Source of the DNA: Bacillus sp. PAMC26568
Lineage (GTDB): Bacteria; Bacillota; Bacilli; Bacillales; Bacillaceae
Direction of reading: 5' to 3'
NCBI RefSeq assembly: GCF_014235785.1
Contig: NZ_CP060137.1
Span: forward strand, 496,001 to 560,000
Length of the DNA: 64,000 bases
Part shown: positions 25,449-33,151 of the stretch, piece by piece
How the letters are laid out: the number at the start of each line of letters is the position of its first letter
Position numbering within the stretch: position 1 is the first letter of the stretch
Notes under the pieces: generated by a model
The model's database searches: none
Told to the model about the DNA's origin: nothing
Seen by the model: the letters and a program-made list of their open reading frames with translations, nothing else
Program-made: the position numbers and the translations under genes

Positions 25449-25545
25449 GGCGAGTGAAAAAACAGTTCTAGCTTGTTGGATGGGGAAATCGGCTTGTTGG
25501 AGAACTATTTTGGCTCGTTGGAATGGAATATCGGCTTGTTGGCAG
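25449..25545. repeat. 21-bp-periodic array, motif GGCTTGTTGGA (five units)
   Basis: Units begin at 25449 (degenerate GGCGAGTGAAA), 25470, 25491, 25512 and 25533, all intervals exactly 21 bp. Four units read (A/G)GCT(T/C)GTTGG. The intervening bases differ. It lies 58 bp past the lipid-kinase operon terminator. The remaining 220 bp to 25771 show only loose repeats of CGGATAATAAG and no gene. Confidence 0.87.
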
Positions 25546-25771
25546 TTTTGGAACAGAATATGATGTTCCAAACGGAATGAATATCAGCAGAAACTAGATG
25601 GAATGGCCAATTGCAGTTTGTATTTCAACTGGAAATGATTTAATTTCCGGTAAGGATAATAAGCGATCAGTCCGGCTCCGGAGGTTCAGCAGAAATAAAT
25701 CTAGCTTTTCGGATAATAAGTCCGAAATCATCGTATTCTGGCTAGCCGATGCGAGAGACTCTGCCCGTTTT

Positions 25772-26212
25772 TTATTTAGTTAATGCTAATTCACAATGTT
25801 TTTTTAGCTGCTGCAGCAGCGACAGCGCCAATTTTTCTGTCAGCTTGCTTGATAGCCTTCCCATGATTTTTGCCATTGTGGATAAATAAATAACATCATA
25901 GGTTTGGGTAACATTTGTTTCACCTTGTAAATCCTCAAGCTGATAAGAAATGATCATCTTGAAAGCTTTTCCCTCCAATGAATAAGAGTATGTGGAAGGT
26001 TCTAGAGCGGACAAATTTTTCCCGTGAAAAGAAGTTCGCATCGCACCTTCTTTTTGCACTTGGACAAAAGCTGCACCCTCCTTTTTTTCTTCTGCAGGCT
26101 GTTCGTATTGAATCTTTTCAATTTCCTTCGTCCATGACTCGCGTGCGGAAGGGGTTGAAATCTGTTCAAAAACAAATCCAATAGGTGCTCCAATAATGAC
26201 TGTATGACTCAA
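25772..26212 (-). CDS. SRPBCC (START-like) domain protein
   Basis: A 146-aa helix-grip protein: the N-terminal strand SHTVIIGAPIGFVFEQIS and ARESWTKEIEKI are typical of the polyketide-cyclase/SRPBCC fold, and the long C-terminal helix closes a hydrophobic pocket. It may bind a lipid or aromatic ligand. I start it at TTG 26212, which overlaps the TGA of the BtrH-like gene (TTGA) with GGGAGG upstream; the ATG at 26230 would lie inside its own SD. It is the second gene of the minus-strand arm of the xre-immA module. Confidence 0.8.
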   Translation of the reverse strand: MSHTVIIGAPIGFVFEQISTPSARESWTKEIEKIQYEQPAEEKKEGAAFVQVQKEGAMRTSFHGKNLSALEPSTYSYSLEGKAFKMIISYQLEDLQGETNVTQTYDVIYLSTMAKIMGRLSSKLTEKLALSLLQQLKKHCELALTK

Positions 26213-27408
26213 GATAGATAATCCTCCCATTTTTTTGAATGAAGAGCTTGCTCTAAATTCAAAAGTGCTGATGTTTCTAATCGTTTTATTTCCTCAATTA
26301 ATCCAGCCAGGTGGAAAAATAGCTCCTTGCGAACGGCCTCTGAAAACTCGAGATGTTCACTAGCTTCTGCTTTTAAATCCAATATTTCTGCAGTCATTTT
26401 TTTATATTCTTCTAAGTTAAATCTCTGGCAATAAAAATACTCATTCAGCTCCTGAAATTTGTCTTTCATTAAGCGAAATTCAGGATAATCGCTGTTTAAT
26501 GAATCCTCAGCAATTTGTCTCCAAATATGGCCTGACTTTTCGTATAGAGAGCTTGTCTCAGCTAATAGCGGCTCATTTATTAATGTACCGATCTGATGTA
26601 AAAACCTCGCGTATGAGCTGCGCAGCGCGTATCCATCTGTATTTTGTACAATCCAGTAATACGTATAATAAAGGGCATTCACAAGATGCTTCGTATTGTA
26701 GAATAGACGCCCGAAGCTTTGTTTGCTGGAAGATGTCAAACTTGTCATCCACCTGTCCAATGCGGTGATTCCAAAATTGCTCATTCTCGGATTATGTGCA
26801 CTTTTTATACTGGTTTCAATGCCAGCTCTGGCGGCAGCTGCTATTTTTTTAGCCGTCATTTCTTCAGCAGCACCTTTCAAGAAAATCGATTGATTTATCA
26901 CCTTTCTTGTTGCGAGGTGATCCCGTCCTAAAATGAGGTCTTCAATTGATATTTCAAGCGGTTCCTCTTTTCGTAATGCGATTTTGACAAGTCCTGTATT
27001 TGTATTGATTTCTAGAACGAGACCATACGTTTGATAGCCATTTTTGGTAATCGTATTTCTTCGAAATACATCTTCATTAATTGCGACAATAACCGGGGTA
27101 CCGTTTGAAACTTGCTTATAGAGCTGATCAAAAGCAGCTTTCCGGTCTTTCGTCTGCTTAACCGCAGGCTTTAAATCCAATGCTTTTAATACGCCGGAAA
27201 TAAACGCTTCACTGCTTTCCCATAGTGCTCGCGTTCCAAGAAAAAAGCTGGAAAAGTCCTCTTGTTCATAAAAGAATGTAAAGTAGCCGTATCCAGCACC
27301 TCCGCCGATTCCAAGCAGCATTTCTTCTGAGAGGAGTTCATGTAAAGGTTCTTTTGAATGATGTTTCAGTAAATTTAATAGTGCACTTGTATCTGAGTGA
27401 AATCCCAT
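26209..27408 (-). CDS. BtrH N-terminal-domain protein (BtrH_N plus helical C-terminus)
   Basis: A 399-aa protein. The first 150 residues fit the butirosin-biosynthesis BtrH N-terminal domain: ALLNLLKHH, LSEEMLLGIGGGAGYGYF, then a segment on NGTPVIVAINEDVF resembling papain-like peptidase folds. Where related proteins usually have His-Cys near the N-terminus this one has HSDTSALLN, so the nucleophile may be Ser or absent. The C-terminal 200 residues are helical (DUF4872-like) with FGRLFYN and AEEMTAKKIAAAARA. BtrH transfers an acyl chain from a carrier protein; here no carrier or synthase is near, so activity is unknown. Start ATG 27408 behind CGGAGG. It is divergent from xre. Confidence 0.7.
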   Translation of the reverse strand: MGFHSDTSALLNLLKHHSKEPLHELLSEEMLLGIGGGAGYGYFTFFYEQEDFSSFFLGTRALWESSEAFISGVLKALDLKPAVKQTKDRKAAFDQLYKQVSNGTPVIVAINEDVFRRNTITKNGYQTYGLVLEINTNTGLVKIALRKEEPLEISIEDLILGRDHLATRKVINQSIFLKGAAEEMTAKKIAAAARAGIETSIKSAHNPRMSNFGITALDRWMTSLTSSSKQSFGRLFYNTKHLVNALYYTYYWIVQNTDGYALRSSYARFLHQIGTLINEPLLAETSSLYEKSGHIWRQIAEDSLNSDYPEFRLMKDKFQELNEYFYCQRFNLEEYKKMTAEILDLKAEASEHLEFSEAVRKELFFHLAGLIEEIKRLETSALLNLEQALHSKKWEDYLS

Positions 27409-27424
27409 TTTGTACCTCCGTAAT

Positions 27425-27500
27425 GTTTGCTATTGCAAACTTTCTTTTACTATATCAACCTGTGTTTGCTATTGCAAACAAAATTTATTATATTTAATGA
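27425..27500. promoter_or_regulatory. Divergent promoters with twin 16-bp palindromic operators
   Basis: GTTTGCTATTGCAAAC occurs twice, at 27425-27440 and 27464-27479, 39 bp apart. The xre promoter has -35 TTGCTA (27466-27471) and -10 TATATT (27489-27494), 17-bp spacer. The minus-strand promoter has -35 TTGCAA (27472-27477) and -10 TATAGT (27449-27454), 17-bp spacer. Operator 2 covers both -35 boxes; operator 1 lies at the start of the btrH-like transcript next to its SD. One repressor, most likely the Xre protein, could silence both arms. Confidence 0.85.
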
Positions 27501-27516
27501 TACAGGAGGGATCACG

Positions 27517-27909
27517 TTGAATATTGGAAAGTATGTAAAAGAGTTCAGACTGCAGAAAGGCTGGACACTAGCAAAACTCTCCAGTGAATCTGGAGTCTCT
27601 AAACCTTATCTTTCACAAATTGAGAATACGCCAAACAAACAAGTTTCCGCAGAGAAGCTTTATCAAATTGCAATTTCCCTTGAGGTAACAATGGGCCAGT
27701 TGATGGGAAAAGAAGTCGTGCTGAAACGCGAGGCAGATATTCCTCCAAGTCTGCTTTCTTTTGCAGAGAAAATAAATCTTTATGACGATCAAATTCAAAT
27801 GCTGGCAAACATTAAATATAGAGGCAAGCAGCCATCTTCTGAAGAGGAATGGGAGAAGCTTTATTTGGCGATCAAAACGACAATTGAGAGTAAAGAGAAT
27901 GGAATCTAG
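27517..27909 (+). CDS. Xre-family helix-turn-helix repressor
   Basis: A 130-aa regulator. The Cro/CI HTH runs from about residue 4 to 60 (IGKYVKEFRLQKGWTLAKLS, SGVSKPYLSQIEN); the C-terminus is a helical tail of about 65 residues. TTG 27517 is the start (AGGAGGGATC upstream); the ATG further upstream lies inside the operators. It overlaps the next gene by 11 bp, so the pair is coupled. An Xre repressor next to an ImmA/IrrE protease usually means proteolytic derepression. Confidence 0.87.
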   Translation: MNIGKYVKEFRLQKGWTLAKLSSESGVSKPYLSQIENTPNKQVSAEKLYQIAISLEVTMGQLMGKEVVLKREADIPPSLLSFAEKINLYDDQIQMLANIKYRGKQPSSEEEWEKLYLAIKTTIESKENGI

Positions 27910-28669
27910 AGAACTAGCGTTTTCGCGTGCCGAAAAATTGATGGATCAATACTTTGGTTTTGGAGGATCTTTTCCTATCAATATGAAAATGCTCGCATCT
28001 ATAGCTGGAATATCAGTCCAGGAAAAATTTATGCAGAATGATCAATCAGGCAAGCTTATAATTCAAGGCGGAAAACTAGTTGCTTTCGTGAATATTTTCG
28101 ATTCGCCGCAGCGGCAGAATTTTACGATCGCCCATGAAATTGCTCATACGTTAATGGATGAATTTGATCATATACAATATAGAAAAAAAGCCGGCGTTCA
28201 CAATGAATTGGAGATGCTTTGTGATGAAATAGCTTCAGAGCTATTGATACCATCGAATGAATTTAAGAACCAGCTGGAGAAACTTGGCGAAAATGCAGCT
28301 TCGTTTAAGCCGCTTGCCAAGTATTTTCATGCCTCATTAGAAGCCATTGCCGTTAAATTTGCAAACTGTGCTCAAAATCAAGATCGTGTCATTCTGATGA
28401 TTACTGATTTTCATGGGACTAATCGAAAAGACTTAGCTATTGCCAGTGCGATTCCATTGAAGAATTGGGATATTTTCATTCCCCGAGGGCTGTCAATCGG
28501 GAGAGAATCTGCATTAATCGATTCTTTTTATCAAAACAAACCAATCGAGAAAAGAATGGCTCTCAATCTGGGCATTATTAAAGGAGACTATCTGATCGAA
28601 ACGCTTCCTTCCAAATTTCAGCAAAGCGGAAAGCTTTATAATAAAGGGTATATTCTTATAACGAAATGA
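27899..28669 (+). CDS. ImmA/IrrE-family (M78) metallopeptidase
   Basis: A 256-aa zinc peptidase. The catalytic motif is TIAHEIAHTLMDE near residue 80 (HExxH), with the downstream acidic ligand in LCDEIASELLIP, exactly the ImmA/IrrE pattern. ImmA of ICEBs1 cleaves the Xre-like repressor ImmR. Start ATG 27899 behind AAAGAG, overlapping the xre stop. Unlike ICEBs1 there is no integrase or attachment site near, so this is a free-standing regulatory pair, most likely controlling the divergent BtrH-like and SRPBCC genes. Confidence 0.88.
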   Translation: MESRELAFSRAEKLMDQYFGFGGSFPINMKMLASIAGISVQEKFMQNDQSGKLIIQGGKLVAFVNIFDSPQRQNFTIAHEIAHTLMDEFDHIQYRKKAGVHNELEMLCDEIASELLIPSNEFKNQLEKLGENAASFKPLAKYFHASLEAIAVKFANCAQNQDRVILMITDFHGTNRKDLAIASAIPLKNWDIFIPRGLSIGRESALIDSFYQNKPIEKRMALNLGIIKGDYLIETLPSKFQQSGKLYNKGYILITK

Positions 28670-28697
28670 AAAAAGCTGATTATTGATCAGCTTTTTT
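28669..28697. terminator. Bidirectional terminator between convergent genes
   Basis: AAAAAAGCTGAT pairs with ATCAGCTTTTTT around TATTG; serves immA on the plus and the next gene on the minus strand. Confidence 0.9.
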
Positions 28698-29038
28698 CAT
28701 TTTACTTTATATTTTAAATAACTGTAGTTGGATGTCGGATTCACTTCAACTGTATTTCCATCAGCATCCTTGAGCACTTCAAATTCCTGATAAGTCTCGA
28801 CAGAATATCCGTCTATCACTTCAGAGGAAATTTTTTTATTCTCATACATTGTGACAATTACCTGTTCCTCTGCCGAAGTCTCTGTCTCATCTTCAGCAAT
28901 CATAGGAAAGGTGCTCGTTTCGATGTTACGGGCTTGAAATGAATCTATATAGGCCATTGCGCCAATCAGGATGACGAGAAAAAAGAGAGTGAAGATTTTT
29001 GAACTCGTAGTAGAAAGCAAATGAGTCGCTCCTTTCAT
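28697..29038 (-). CDS. Small membrane-anchored protein of unknown function
   Basis: A 113-aa protein with one membrane helix (residues about 14-33, IFTLFFLVILIGAMAYI) and an extracytoplasmic acidic domain of about 75 residues ending YSYLKYKVK. I do not recognise the family. Start ATG 29038 with AGGAGCGACTC upstream. It stands alone, convergent with immA and divergent from the thioredoxin-like gene. Confidence 0.7.
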   Translation of the reverse strand: MKGATHLLSTTSSKIFTLFFLVILIGAMAYIDSFQARNIETSTFPMIAEDETETSAEEQVIVTMYENKKISSEVIDGYSVETYQEFEVLKDADGNTVEVNPTSNYSYLKYKVK

Positions 29039-29128
29039 AAATCATCTTATTTCATATGTACGCACGTCCACCTGGAATATGTCCATTCTTCAAGGAGATA
29101 ATAAGGATAAAAAGGAAAGGGTGTCTAT

Positions 29129-29608
29129 ATGAAAAAGATAATATTCATGACTATCCTGCTCTGTCTTTCATTTACGATGGAACAATCTGCTGCAGCAAAA
29201 GCACCTGATCTTAAGCTATCTGACATGCAGCAGAAAGAACACCATTTAAAACCGCCATACGATCAGCCGGTTATCATAAACTTTTGGGCATCCTGGTGTG
29301 GTCCATGCAAAATGGAAGCACCTGATTTAGTGAGACTTTCTGAAAAATATCAAGATCAAGTGAAAATCTATGCCATCAACATGACGAACCAAGACTCAGA
29401 AGAAGGTGCCTATATGTTTGCAAAAGATTATGGCTTCCGCTTTCCCGTGTTATTGGATAAGACTGGAGATGCGGCCGCTTTATTCAGAGTCGCTGCGGTT
29501 CCTACTACTTTTTTTGTGAATGAAAAGGGTGAAATTGTCAGTGTGCTTACTGGGTATGGCGGGGCGGAGCTGCTTGAGAAGAGGATAAGGGGTTTGATAA
29601 ATCACTAA
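29129..29608 (+). CDS. TlpA/ResA-type exported thiol-disulfide oxidoreductase
   Basis: A 159-aa protein with a signal peptide or anchor (residues 1-23, KKIIFMTILLCLSFTM) and a thioredoxin fold. The active site is NFWASWCGPCKMEAPDL (CGPC rather than the CEPC of ResA); the cis-proline is in AAVPTTFFV. It should act outside the membrane on disulfides of secreted proteins or in cytochrome c maturation. Start ATG 29129 behind AAAGGAAAGGG. Single gene. Confidence 0.9.
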   Translation: MKKIIFMTILLCLSFTMEQSAAAKAPDLKLSDMQQKEHHLKPPYDQPVIINFWASWCGPCKMEAPDLVRLSEKYQDQVKIYAINMTNQDSEEGAYMFAKDYGFRFPVLLDKTGDAAALFRVAAVPTTFFVNEKGEIVSVLTGYGGAELLEKRIRGLINH

Positions 29609-29752
29609 ACGGGGGTATCAGTGCGTAGAAGATCAAGCATAAAATTCACAAGTCGAAAAAAGGTAAGATAGAAGCATAAATTGCTGCTGAGCGAGCCGAA
29701 AATTATAATGGGCATAAAATTGCTAGGATAATACCAACAAATTAAAATCACT

Positions 29753-29789
29753 CATAAAAAGCAGCCCTTTTTTCAGACTGCTTTTTATG
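29753..29789. terminator. Terminator after the thioredoxin-like gene
   Basis: CATAAAAAGCAG (29753-29764) pairs perfectly with CTGCTTTTTATG (29778-29789). Confidence 0.82.
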
Positions 29790-29955
29790 CTTTATCAGGA
29801 TATAAGTCTCCTATTTCAATAATAACGTTTCGATAATAATAGGCAGAATACAGTACAGTATGTACCAGACTGTCATAAGGTTTGTTAATAGTCTTAGTAA
29901 ACTTTGATTAAAAAAGGCTTATATCACTATAAAATCAATATTTGGTAATAAGATG

Positions 29956-30005
29956 TTGACTAAATATCTTAATATTCGTATAATTTTCAAGAATCGAAAC
30001 GTTTC
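29956..30005 (+). promoter_or_regulatory. Strong sigma-A promoter with LacI-type operator before phyH
   Basis: TTGACT (29956-29961) and TATAAT (29979-29984) are 17 bp apart. The palindrome GAAACGTTTC at 29996-30005 lies at about +5 to +15 and resembles operators of LacI-family regulators. A half-cre (TGTAAGCG) lies further down near 30077. No LacI-type gene is nearby. Confidence 0.75.
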
Positions 30006-30123
30006 ATTTTCTGACTATGTTTTTTCAAAAAGAGTTAAATAGAATGCGAGATTGAAAGATTTTCAATTCATATTTTGTAAGCGTTGTTATTATAGGTAAA
30101 TTCAATTTATTGGAGGATTAAAT

Positions 30124-30957
30124 ATGAAAATTCAATTAACTGAAGAAGAAAAAGCAACCAGACAACTAAACCCTGAAACTCTTGAAATTGCAGTAGAGCA
30201 AGTAAAGGCAAATGGTTATATTCTTTTTGACAAGGTTATCTCAGAAGAAAAAATCAGTGCAATTCGGAGTGGATTTGACCCATTATTTGACGAATATATT
30301 GAAAGAAAAGGATACAACACGGGAACAAATCGTGCACAAATGTTTTTGCCCTTTACAGAGCCTTTCATTGATGAGGATATCATCTGCCATCCTATTGCCA
30401 CTTCATTGATTGATCAACTGCTTGGTGAGGGAAATCATTGCAACTATTTTGCATCAGATACGCCAATGCCTGGTTCAGATTATCAGAATGCACACTGTGA
30501 TATTATGCCTTTATTTCCTGATTTAACAATTCCCTTGCCGGTATTCAGTCTCGTTTTAAATATTCCATTAGTAGATGTAACGGAGGAAAATGGCCCCTTT
30601 GAAATATGGCCTGGCGGGACACACCAAAATCCTGACCGATCTAATCATGATACATTAAACAATACGGTTAATCCGCACTTGCATATTGTTCGCGCGGCAG
30701 AGCACATGTATTCTGAGAAAGTATTTATGTCCGCTGGATCAATTTTAATCAGGGATATTCGCATGTGGCACCGCGGAACTCCTAATCAATCCAATTATCG
30801 CCGGACAAATCTTGCGATGATTTTTAACAGAAGCTGGTATGGCGCAGGCTCTTCGATTCAGATTCCACAGCAGACATATGATAATCTGCCTGAAAAAGCA
30901 AAAGAATTGTATCGTATGGAGAAAATCGGAAGTCCGATTAAAATGCCTTGGGAATAA
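30124..30957 (+). CDS. Phytanoyl-CoA dioxygenase (PhyH)-family 2-oxoglutarate/Fe(II) oxygenase
   Basis: A 277-aa double-stranded beta-helix oxygenase. The iron triad is HCD in NAHCDIMPLF (His and Asp, residues about 124-126) and the distal His in MWHRGTPNQS; a following Arg (YRRTNLA) probably binds 2-oxoglutarate. Such enzymes hydroxylate small molecules, from phytanoyl-CoA to ectoine; the substrate here is not indicated by neighbours. Start ATG 30124 behind TTGGAGGA. It has a strong promoter and about 130-nt leader with a palindromic operator. Its downstream terminator region was split by the insertion at 31064. Confidence 0.87.
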   Translation: MKIQLTEEEKATRQLNPETLEIAVEQVKANGYILFDKVISEEKISAIRSGFDPLFDEYIERKGYNTGTNRAQMFLPFTEPFIDEDIICHPIATSLIDQLLGEGNHCNYFASDTPMPGSDYQNAHCDIMPLFPDLTIPLPVFSLVLNIPLVDVTEENGPFEIWPGGTHQNPDRSNHDTLNNTVNPHLHIVRAAEHMYSEKVFMSAGSILIRDIRMWHRGTPNQSNYRRTNLAMIFNRSWYGAGSSIQIPQQTYDNLPEKAKELYRMEKIGSPIKMPWE

Positions 30958-31282
30958 TGATTAAATTAAGAAATTATCATTCTTTTACTTGCCAATAATA
31001 GAAGAATCGTGCAATATAAATTCCACTAAAAGAGTACAAAAAAAGGACCAATCAAAAAAAATAGTAAGCCGTTCTCTTTTGAGGTACCCGCATAGGAAAA
31101 AGTAAATATAAAAACAAGTATAAAAGCAGTGGATTTCGCATGAGAAATCGCACTGCTTTTAACCTTTTCCAGGGAATTTTTCATTTATATTTTCAGTATT
31201 TTCTCTTAACGTGGCGGTTCAGTTTAACAGGTATTATTGATAAAATAAAAAAAAAAGAATTTTTATTACAAGGGAGTTGCCT

Positions 31283-32467
31283 ATGCGGTTTTTGATTGAA
31301 TATAAAGATTTCAGTTCCAAAGAGGAGAAAAATAAATCTTTAAATGTACTGGATACATTTTTAAATGAACATCTAATTGGTGATTTTCATGGACAAACTT
31401 TTGAGAGCATATTAATTCGTTTTATTAACAATGCACCACCTAAGAAGAAATTTAAATTAAAATCGCTATATAAAATTATTGCAGAAGTTGAAATTGAGGG
31501 GAACTTTACTAATAACGTGAAGTTAAACATTACCGATTTTCAACATGGATTATTGAAAGTTGAAGAAGCAATAAATATGGTTCCACAAATAGAGGTAAAA
31601 GAAGAGCTGGATTTTAATAAAGATAAGTTATTAAATAGCCTTAAAAATATTATTAATAATGCTCCACAAACTGATGAAGAATTAAAAAATTATGCAAAAA
31701 AAGAAAAAGAAATTAATTATTTGAATACCGTCAAACGTGTTGATAGCTTGATATATTCGTGTAAGAGTAATCCGAGACCATTATTGAAACGAATAATTGG
31801 TGTTAGATTATATGACCATTTTGAACGGAATACATTAGCACCTTACGATTATATATACTCTCAACTATTTAGTAATTTATTGAGAAGAGCCGAATTAAAG
31901 TCACCTGACTACGAAGAGATTTATTTCAGTATTGGTGAAACAATGGAACAAGCGAAACAATCAATTGCTATTGACGAATTTTTTAAATACACTTACTCCA
32001 CATTAAATTTATCTGAGTATAATCAAGCAGATGACAAAGGTAAAGCTAATACGGTGTTTCATTCAATGTGTGAAGGTCTAAGGCTGATTGCTGATTTTGA
32101 CCATTTAGAAAAAGATAAAATTGAAGGTGTAATTGAGTATATAGCCAAAAATGGAATTGATATGGAACTAATTTATGCTACTGCCCAAAATAAAAATTAT
32201 CTTGTTGAAATTGTATACCATGTTCCACACAGTGATTTTACAAAGGCTGAATTTAAATTAAGGCTAACAGAAATAAATACTAATAAGACTGGAATCGTAG
32301 CTATAGATAAGTTAGATATTTATTATGCACCTTATAGTATAGGTAAAATACAATTAAAGAAAAATGAAATTGTTATTAAGGGCAGAAATAGTCTAAGGGC
32401 AGAGGTTTCTCGTGAAATAGATGAATTACCATCAGAATATCGTTTTAATATAAATGAAATTTTATAA
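31283..32467 (+). CDS. Unknown AT-rich cargo protein of the insertion
   Basis: A 394-aa soluble, Lys/Asn/Ile-rich protein with no recognised family. Residues 1-120 look like a mixed alpha/beta N-domain (FLIEYKDFSSKEEKNKSLNV; HGQTFESILIRFINN). Residues 150-300 are helical, and the last 100 alternate short strands (LVEIVYHVP, KIQLKKNEIVIKG). No membrane segment, no nuclease or transposase motif. Start ATG 31283 behind AAGGGAG. Base composition is more AT-rich than its neighbours and it lies alone between the inverted repeats, so it is transferred cargo; a host-defence or addiction role would be guesswork. Confidence 0.7.
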   Translation: MRFLIEYKDFSSKEEKNKSLNVLDTFLNEHLIGDFHGQTFESILIRFINNAPPKKKFKLKSLYKIIAEVEIEGNFTNNVKLNITDFQHGLLKVEEAINMVPQIEVKEELDFNKDKLLNSLKNIINNAPQTDEELKNYAKKEKEINYLNTVKRVDSLIYSCKSNPRPLLKRIIGVRLYDHFERNTLAPYDYIYSQLFSNLLRRAELKSPDYEEIYFSIGETMEQAKQSIAIDEFFKYTYSTLNLSEYNQADDKGKANTVFHSMCEGLRLIADFDHLEKDKIEGVIEYIAKNGIDMELIYATAQNKNYLVEIVYHVPHSDFTKAEFKLRLTEINTNKTGIVAIDKLDIYYAPYSIGKIQLKKNEIVIKGRNSLRAEVSREIDELPSEYRFNINEIL

Positions 32468-32536
32468 GGTAATGTTTCTAATTGAACAGGTGCTTAATAC
32501 GAAAAAACAGCGGAAACCTTCATTCACCGCTGTTTT

Positions 32537-32999
32537 TTATTGCATATAGATAATATCTTTCAGTTCAAATATTTTATCGGTTATTCCCAGCCTCGGTGCC
32601 TGTGTTAGATTTTCTCCATCTTTTGTTTTATAAGGCAAACAGAAATTAAAGTAAACTCTTAAGATTGTCAATGCGTACTGTGCATACTCTGGATTGAAGT
32701 TTGCATATATATTTACCATCACCCCTCGCATTAACTAGAGGACGTTCCAAAGGAGATAACCTTCTCCTAATCAACTGTATAAAAGCATCAGTGGCATTGT
32801 GATTTACATCTAACGATGGTAGGTCATTTTATCCGTATTCAACCAGCACTCACCAATGTTTAACTTGCTCAAAGGTTTCTGTTCATGCCTCTCTAAAAAC
32901 TCAAGACATCTCTTGTAGACCAATTCGAGTTTCTCATAATAGGTCTTCACACCAATATTCAACATCTCTATAGTTCTATTAATCGCAACCTTGTTTACA
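32537..32999 (-). pseudogene. Decayed transposase-like gene of the insertion
   Basis: Minus-strand fragments in different frames. The first (32999 to about 32812) reads NRTIEMLNIGVKTYYEKLEL and ECWLNTDKMTYH before a stop. A second frame reads DAFIQLIRRRLSPLERPLVN, and the last (to 32537) YANFNPEYAQYALTILRVYF and LPYKTKDGENLTQAPRLGIT. The order and wording fit one transposase reading frame broken by stops and at least one frameshift and internal deletion. The family call rests on my recollection of similar Bacillus transposases, so it is tentative. The element is therefore probably not autonomous. Confidence 0.55.
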
Positions 33000-33151
33000 A
33001 CTGCTTTTTAATAAAACTTGATAAAATAACAAAATAACAGAGCTAATTCATATGCGAATTGCTCTGCTATTATAGTTGCTATTAAATGTGTTTTTATATG
33101 TGCGGGTACCTCAAAAGAGAACGGCTTACAATAGACAGGTCCTTTTCCAAT

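Larger units (their letters stand above)
31064..33129. mobile_element. Transposon-like insertion with 29-bp perfect inverted repeats
   Basis: The 29-bp ends at 31064-31092 and 33101-33129 are exact reverse complements (outer end GTAAGCCGTTCTC, inner end GGTACCCGCA). AATA flanks both sides (31060-31063 and 33130-33133), a possible 4-bp target duplication, though the flank is A-rich. About 30 bp inside each end lies a hairpin (31122-31160 and about 33036-33075). The body holds one intact AT-rich gene on the plus strand and a decayed transposase-like gene on the minus strand. GGACC at 31045 and GGTCC at 33138 lie outside the ends and form one interrupted terminator stem. The IS family is not identified. 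Confidence 0.75.

Noticed and set aside
27425..28669. ICEBs1-like integrative element from the immR-immA-like pair.
   Set aside because: No integrase, excisionase, attachment repeats or conjugation genes nearby.
29637..29720. Sixth 21-bp array (GCATAAA/CGAAAA words).
   Set aside because: Words recur at about 19 and 37-38 bp and are weakly conserved; kept only as a remark under the 46231 array.
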